In this document: one piece after another, positions 6,645-10,838 of the stretch
How the letters are laid out: each line of letters starts with the position of its first letter
How positions within the stretch are numbered: position 1 is the stretch's first letter
Assembly: GCA_002434595.1 (NCBI GenBank)
Contig: DJKK01000202.1
Span: 712-11,549, forward strand
Length of the DNA: 10,838 nt
Origin: Alphaproteobacteria bacterium UBA6544
Lineage (GTDB): Bacteria; Pseudomonadota; Alphaproteobacteria; UBA8366
Reading direction: 5' to 3'
Made by a program: the position numbers and the translations under genes
Notes under the pieces: generated by a model
What the model saw: only the letters and a program-made list of their open reading frames with translations
Told to the model about the DNA's origin: nothing
The model's database searches: none

Positions 6645-7844
6645 CTATTGCAGCGCCGCGCAGGCCTCTTGAATTTTGTCACCGCCGCGCAGCAAGTCTT
6701 CTTCCGGCGCTACAAAGCTCGCCCGGAAATAGGGGGAGAGGCCATAAGCATTTCCTTGCACGACCGCGGCGCCGACCGAATCCAGCAGGTACATGGTGAA
6801 ATCCTCGTCGGTCTCTATCACCTTACCATTGGGCGTCTTCTTGCCGATGTTACCGGCGCAGGAGCAGAAGATATACATCGCTCCCTCTGGCAGATCGCAC
6901 TTCAGGCCCTGGGCCTTGTTAAGCTTTTCGAACAGCATGTCGCGGCGGTGCTGTAGGTTTGCCGTGCGCTCTCGGACGAATTCCTGGGGCCCGGTCAGAG
7001 CCGCGGCCGCCGCCGCTTGACTGACGGCTGATACGCCGGCTGTGCTTTGCGATTGCATCTTCGACATGTTGGCGATGACCTCCTTTGGCCCACCGGCGAA
7101 CCCGAGCCGCCAACCCGTCATTGAATAGGCCTTCGAGACGCCGTTGCATGTCATCGTGCGGTCGTAGAGAGCGGGTTCGATTTCAGCGAAGGTAAAGAAT
7201 TCCCGATTATCGTAGATGAGGTGTTCGTATACATCGTCTGTCAGAATCCAGACATGCGGATGTGCGAGAAGCACTTCGGCCAGCCCTTTCATCTCCTCCT
7301 TGGAGTAGGTAGCACCCGTCGGATTACTGGGCGAAGAGAACATCAGCCATTTGGTGTTCGGCGTGATCGCTTCCTCCAATTGTTCCGGCCGAATCTTGAA
7401 TTGATTGTTCTGAACGCAATCGACGATCACCGGCGTGCCGCCAGCGAGTTGCACCATGTCCGGATACGAGGCCCAGTAGGGTGCGGGGACAATGGCCTCG
7501 TCACCTTCGGATACCGTCGCCATCAGGCAGTTGAACAGAATCTGCTTCGTGCCAGCCCCGACCGCAATCTGGTCGAGCCCGTAGTCGAGATTATTGTCGC
7601 GCTTGAACTTAAGCCGCGCGGCCTCCCGCATCTCAAGCAGGCCATTGATTGGTGTATAGCGGATCTCATTCGCGTCCATGCAGGCGATCGCCGCGGCCTT
7701 GGCGTGATCCGGTGTTGGGAAGTCGGGTTCGCCTGCTGTCAGTTTGATGATGTCGTGGCCTTCTGCAACCAGATCGCGGACCCGTGCCGAGGCGATCTGG
7801 CTCGGCGACGGTTTGAATCGGCTCATCCGTGGCGCGAATTCCAT
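6645..7844 (-). CDS. aatA: Aspartate aminotransferase, class I PLP enzyme (AatA type)
   Basis: This 399-residue enzyme should transfer the amino group between aspartate and 2-oxoglutarate in the cytoplasm using pyridoxal phosphate. Visible residues are the substrate-side GEPDFPTP (38-45), SSPSNPTGA with the PLP-ring Asn174, TDDVYEHL with Asp203 and Tyr206, the Schiff-base lysine in NGVSKAYSMTGWR (Lys238), and the carboxylate-binding Arg374 in PYFRASF. Sequence and length closely follow the rhizobial AatA (subgroup Ib) enzymes, whose relatives may also accept prephenate. ATG 7844 is preceded by GAGAGGG eight bases upstream. A second ATG (residue 7) is also possible. The gene is intact and stands alone on the minus strand, divergent from a broken aminotransferase gene. 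A putative promoter with an inverted repeat lies upstream at 7873-7915. Confidence 0.9.
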   Translation of the reverse strand: MEFAPRMSRFKPSPSQIASARVRDLVAEGHDIIKLTAGEPDFPTPDHAKAAAIACMDANEIRYTPINGLLEMREAARLKFKRDNNLDYGLDQIAVGAGTKQILFNCLMATVSEGDEAIVPAPYWASYPDMVQLAGGTPVIVDCVQNNQFKIRPEQLEEAITPNTKWLMFSSPSNPTGATYSKEEMKGLAEVLLAHPHVWILTDDVYEHLIYDNREFFTFAEIEPALYDRTMTCNGVSKAYSMTGWRLGFAGGPKEVIANMSKMQSQSTAGVSAVSQAAAAAALTGPQEFVRERTANLQHRRDMLFEKLNKAQGLKCDLPEGAMYIFCSCAGNIGKKTPNGKVIETDEDFTMYLLDSVGAAVVQGNAYGLSPYFRASFVAPEEDLLRGGDKIQEACAALQ

Positions 7845-7872
7845 GGCGTAACCCTCTCATTCAACTTTCGAA

Positions 7873-7915
7873 AACGCAGCGCTTGTGAATATAGAACTGG
7901 AACTGCGTTAGCCAG
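7873..7915 (-). promoter_or_regulatory. Candidate aatA promoter with flanking inverted repeat
   Basis: On the minus strand a TATATT box (7893-7888, five of six matches to -10 consensus) has a weak CTGGCT (7915-7910) 16 bases upstream. An inverted repeat AACGCAG (7873-7879) and CTGCGTT (7903-7909), 30 bases centre to centre, brackets the -10 box and could be an operator. The ATG lies 43 bases downstream of the -10. The remaining 7845-8000 gap shows only the ribosome site of the pseudogene. All of this is by-eye inference. Confidence 0.3.
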
Positions 7916-8000
7916 TGGCGAGGTGCGCACGCAAGTATGGGAAAACACGCATCTCGTTTGCTATGCCATCCGGAGCGATTGACCAACGGAGGAGCGAAAA

Positions 8001-8817
8001 ATGAGCGATTACAGGTTTGCTCGCCGGGCGGAAGTGGTTGGATACTCGGTTTACGATGACCTGCGTGACGCGATCGTCGATTACATTGCAGAAGACGTTG
8101 TTAACGCCACCTGCGACAATGTCCTCGTCATAAAAGGTGCGGAATATGCGACGGAACTGGCGCTCCGGGTTTAACTGAGCTTGGTGACCGGGTGATCGTG
8201 ACAGCGCCGACCTACATGGCGACCCTGCAATGTTTCCACAACCATGGTGCCAAATTGTTGGCGGTACCGTAGAACAACTAGGGTCTCGATATCGACTATC
8301 TCGCAGAACGCATGGCAACGCTTGCTGCTAATGGTGAAGCGATGCCGAAACTGCTTTTCGACGTTTCCGGCTTTCATAACCCGACCGGGATCACGATGGC
8401 TTAGACACGCTGCAAGCGCCTCGTCGAGCTGGTGATGGCGCATGGCTTTGCTTCGGAGACAACCCTGTGCCGCCGAACAAGTCGCCAGATACCGAAGATG
8501 TCGTTATCGCAATCGGAACGGTCTCGGAAACTCTGTCTTCCGGCCTCCGGACTGTCTGGGCCGTCGCGGACGTGGAAATCGTAGGCCGCACGGCAGCGCA
8601 AAAAAGCGGATGGCGGCTTGTCGCCACTCACAGAGGATCGTTGTCGATCTCATGTGATCCAACAAGATGAAACATCAAATCGAGGAAGTGTCCAATCAGA
8701 TGCGCCAGCATCGCGATGCGATGGTAGATGCGCTCTGCATACAGCTATGTGGGTGTCGACGACATCCGTGAAGGCCTCCGCCGATTGGGCAAGGCCTTTC
8801 GCGAGGTGATCGGATAG
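8001..8817 (+). pseudogene. Broken PLP-dependent aminotransferase (2-aminoadipate transaminase/LysN-like)
   Basis: A good ribosome site, GGAGGAG at 7988-7994, and ATG 8001 still mark the original start. The first frame gives 57 codons (MSDYRFARRA, then LRDAIVDYIA and NVLVIKGAEYATELALR) and stops at TAA 8172. About 50 residues expected after the N-terminus seem deleted. From 8177 another frame continues with LGDRVIVTAPTYMATLQ, GLDIDYLAERM and FHNPTGITMA, interrupted by TAG at 8270, 8279 and 8402. From about 8452 a third frame gives VIAIGTVSETLSSGLRTVWAVA, where family members have SKTL; the PLP lysine codon is GAA (8527-8529). Then come RQHRDAMVDAL in the first frame and SYVGVDDIREGLRRLGKAF to TAG 8815 in the third. 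The fold-type I large-domain order is clear, and function is certainly lost. Confidence 0.88.
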
Positions 8818-8894
8818 GCGCATGGCTTCCCCATTACCCTGTTCAGGGGACTGTTTAATGCGGCGGGCTGCTTATCGCTGTGCTTGAGCGCTAA
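8818..8894 (+). other. Gene-free spacer, possibly with a displaced aminotransferase scrap
   Basis: No intact gene is present. One frame reads FRGLFNAAGC and LSLCLSANIG, ending at TGA 8902, and faintly resembles the element that in aminotransferases comes just before the final helix (a PG-x-F followed by LRLSFS). Here it would lie after that helix, out of order. The resemblance is weak. Confidence 0.2.
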
Positions 8895-8929
8895 CATTGG
8901 ATGACCAATGAGTGGTTACGACCTATAGT
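8895..8929 (+). promoter_or_regulatory. Candidate promoter with palindromic operator for the molybdoenzyme gene
   Basis: A perfect inverted repeat, CATTGG-ATGA-CCAATG (8895-8910), overlaps a -35-like ATGACC (8901-8906, four of six). After a 17-base spacer comes TATAGT (8924-8929, five of six). Transcription would begin near 8936, about 26 bases before ATG 8962. A palindrome over the -35 box is a common repressor arrangement, though the regulator is unknown. Chance occurrence cannot be excluded. Confidence 0.4.
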
Positions 8930-8961
8930 TTCTATCCGAACTATTATTTCAGAGGCTGTCC

Positions 8962-10838
8962 ATGACCGCCGAGATCGTTCGTTCCGCCTGCCCGCACGAT
9001 TGTCCAAGCGCCTGCGCATTGGAAGTCGAACGACTCTCTCCGACGCTCATCGGGCGCATTCGCGGAAATCCCGATTTCCCGTTCACTGCCGGCGTTGTCT
9101 GCGAGAAGGTCGGCCGGTATGCCGAACGGGTCCATCACCCGGATCGTCTCTCCCAACCGATGCGGCGGGTGGGTGCGAAGGGCGAAGGCCGGTTCGAGCG
9201 GATCAGCTGGGATGAAGCTCTCGACACAATAGCTAACGCCTTCCGCGTGGCATCCGAGACACACGGGCCCGAATCGGTCTGGCCGTATCATTCGGGCGGG
9301 ACGCTCGGCATCATGCAGCGGTTCGGTATGGAGCGGTTGAGCCGGACCCTTGGGCATTCCGGCATGAAGGGAACGATTTGCGTCACGCCCGCCGTCTCCG
9401 GTTGGCAGGCAGGTGTTGGCGTGCAGCGGGGCGTCGACCCGATGGAAATCCAAGAGGCCGACCTGATCGTGGTTTGGGGCGGCAATCCGGTTCACACTAA
9501 CGTCAACCTGATGAGTCACATCCAGAAGGCACGCAAGTTGCGTGGCGCGAAGCTGGCCGTGGTCGACGTATACCGGACGGCGACGATGGCCTCGGCGGAT
9601 ATTGGCCTCGTCTTGCGGCCCGGAACGGACGGTGCGCTGGCCTGCGCGATTATGAACGTCATGCTGGCCGAGGGATTGACGGATGACGCGTATTTGGCGG
9701 AGTACACCGACTTCGACGACGGGGTGCGGGCGCATCTCGCCGAAAGAACGCCGAAATGGGCGGCGGAAATCACCGGGATCGATGCGGCATCCATTGCCGA
9801 TTTCGCGCGGCTTTATGGAAGCACGGAGAGGGCTTTCCTGCGCTTCGGTGTCGGGTTTACTCGAAGCCGAAACGGCGCTTCGAACATGCACGCGGCTAGC
9901 TGCCTGCCGGCGGTAAGTGGTGCGTGGCAACATCGTGGCGGCGGCGCCTATTTCACCAGCCTCGACATCTGGGATCTCGATACGACCCTCGCCCATGCGG
10001 GGGACCGGACGGGGACCGTCACGCGTATCCTCGACCAATCCCGCATTGGTGCGATCCTCAACGGCGATCCGGATGCCCTGATGGGAGGGCCTCCGGTCAA
10101 GGCGATGCTGATCCAGAACTCGAACACGGCATTGGTGGCATCCGACACGGCTGCGGTGCGGCGCGGTCTTTCGCGCGATGATCTCTTTACCTGCGTGCAG
10201 GAACATTTCCTGACCGCGACGGCCCGATACGCAGATATTCTCCTCCCGGCGACAATGTTCTTGGAACACGATGACATCTACATGGGATGGGGACACACGG
10301 CGCTCACCGTGGGGCCGCGGGTGCTAGAGCCCTACGGCAAATGCCGCAGCAATGTCGATGTCGTGAACGCACTGGCCAAACGGCTCGGCGCGGACCATCC
10401 GAGTTTCAATATGTCCGCCTGGGAGTTGGTCGAAGCGACGCTTGAGGCTTCCGGCAAGGGTGATGCATGGGCGGCCGCGGAGCGCGGCTGGATCGACTGC
10501 GCACCATCCTTTGAAGACGCGCATTTTCTGTCGGGATTTTCCCAGCCGGAGGGCCGATTCCGTTTTCGTCCAGATTGGGCCGCCATCGGCCCGCATCACG
10601 CGGGCATGCCCGACCTGCCGGATCATTGGGAGGCGCGTGCAGAAACAGGCCCCGAGACCCCGCTGCGCTTGGTGACCCCACCGTCGCGTACCTATCTCAA
10701 CTCATCATTCACCGAGACGCCCGGATCGCAGCGCCGCGAAGGGCGGCCAACCGCGGTCATACATCCGGAAGATGCGGCGGCCTACTGTGTGGCCGATGGC
10801 GGTTGGGTACGGATCGGCAACGCCAAGGGCGACCTACG
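8962..10838 (+). CDS. Molybdopterin / iron-sulfur oxidoreductase (DMSO reductase superfamily), 3' end cut off by window
   Basis: The frame is open from ATG 8962 through the window edge, 625 codons without a stop. The N-terminus carries a four-cysteine Fe-S motif: Cys10, Cys14 and Cys18 in ACPHDCPSACAL and Cys47 in GVVCEKV. The family block HHPDRLSQPMRRVGAKGEG and ISWDEALD follows (59-88). The molybdopterin domain has VVWGGNPVHTN (170-180), LRPGTDGALA (218-227) and YADILLPATMFLE (423-435). The C-terminal pterin dinucleotide-binding domain begins near 568 (LRLVTPPSRTYLNSSF) and is nearly complete at residue 625. No twin-arginine signal is visible, so the enzyme is probably cytoplasmic. The molybdenum-ligand residue is not obvious; the region around 138-150 (TICVTPAVSGW) is the likely site. 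The substrate is unknown, and no electron-transfer subunit lies in the window. The ribosome site (AGAGG at 8951-8955) is modest. Confidence 0.9.
   Translation, partial: MTAEIVRSACPHDCPSACALEVERLSPTLIGRIRGNPDFPFTAGVVCEKVGRYAERVHHPDRLSQPMRRVGAKGEGRFERISWDEALDTIANAFRVASETHGPESVWPYHSGGTLGIMQRFGMERLSRTLGHSGMKGTICVTPAVSGWQAGVGVQRGVDPMEIQEADLIVVWGGNPVHTNVNLMSHIQKARKLRGAKLAVVDVYRTATMASADIGLVLRPGTDGALACAIMNVMLAEGLTDDAYLAEYTDFDDGVRAHLAERTPKWAAEITGIDAASIADFARLYGSTERAFLRFGVGFTRSRNGASNMHAASCLPAVSGAWQHRGGGAYFTSLDIWDLDTTLAHAGDRTGTVTRILDQSRIGAILNGDPDALMGGPPVKAMLIQNSNTALVASDTAAVRRGLSRDDLFTCVQEHFLTATARYADILLPATMFLEHDDIYMGWGHTALTVGPRVLEPYGKCRSNVDVVNALAKRLGADHPSFNMSAWELVEATLEASGKGDAWAAAERGWIDCAPSFEDAHFLSGFSQPEGRFRFRPDWAAIGPHHAGMPDLPDHWEARAETGPETPLRLVTPPSRTYLNSSFTETPGSQRREGRPTAVIHPEDAAAYCVADGGWVRIGNAKGDL

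Noticed and set aside
7221..7982. A 253-codon plus-strand frame opposite aatA
   Set aside because: It is antisense to a full-length aminotransferase with all catalytic residues; its translation shows no domain and no start signal.
8944..10296. A 450-codon open frame on the minus strand opposite the molybdoenzyme
   Set aside because: It lies antisense to a gene with clear family motifs along its length, is rich in Arg, Pro and His as expected from a shadow frame in GC-rich DNA, and shows no recognisable domain.
1..10838. CRISPR arrays, insertion sequences, phage or defence genes
   Set aside because: No regularly spaced repeats, transposase motifs, integrase or terminal inverted repeats were seen on either strand.

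Overview
The window looks like a chromosomal stretch of an alphaproteobacterium with moderately high GC, perhaps Rhodospirillales-like. The strongest marker is an MmcB-type PD-(D/E)XK protein, a family known mainly from Alphaproteobacteria. A J-domain-like membrane protein directly behind hldE, an AatA-type aspartate aminotransferase and a PAS_5-like fragment fit the same group. Genus cannot be read from the sequence.

Layout. (1) At 1-1918 (+) is an envelope block: the possible end of an upstream gene, hldE (the bifunctional ADP-heptose synthase for LPS core), and six bases later a small membrane-anchored protein with a degenerate J domain. (2) At 1924-3793 (-) is a convergent cluster, in transcription order: an exported DUF547 protein, a TlpA-like thioredoxin-fold protein with WCPPC but no signal peptide, and MmcB. 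(3) At 3921-6189 (+) is a tight two-gene operon: a mandelate-racemase-type enolase-superfamily enzyme with a KxR catalytic motif, then an M20D amidohydrolase. (4) At 6189-6644 is a decayed stretch with an unrecognised 62-codon ORF and a PAS_5-like fragment without a start. (5) At 6645-7844 (-) is an intact aspartate aminotransferase. (6) At 8001-8817 (+) is a clear pseudogene of a second PLP aminotransferase, with in-frame amber stops, frameshifts, deletions and a Lys-to-Glu change at the expected PLP lysine. (7) From 8962 (+) to the window edge is a molybdopterin / Fe-S oxidoreductase, preceded by a candidate sigma70-type promoter whose -35 box sits inside a perfect inverted repeat.

How it fits together. 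The left third is envelope, redox and repair housekeeping. The right two thirds look like an accessory catabolic region: a two-enzyme acid or amide module, an aminotransferase, a molybdoenzyme, and two gene remnants that show recent loss of function. I see no CRISPR array, rRNA, intact tRNA, insertion sequence or defence system. The points most worth following up are the KxR enolase-superfamily/M20D pair, the membrane J-like protein coupled to hldE, and the decaying aminotransferase locus between aatA and the molybdoenzyme. Nothing here amounts to a demonstrably new system.
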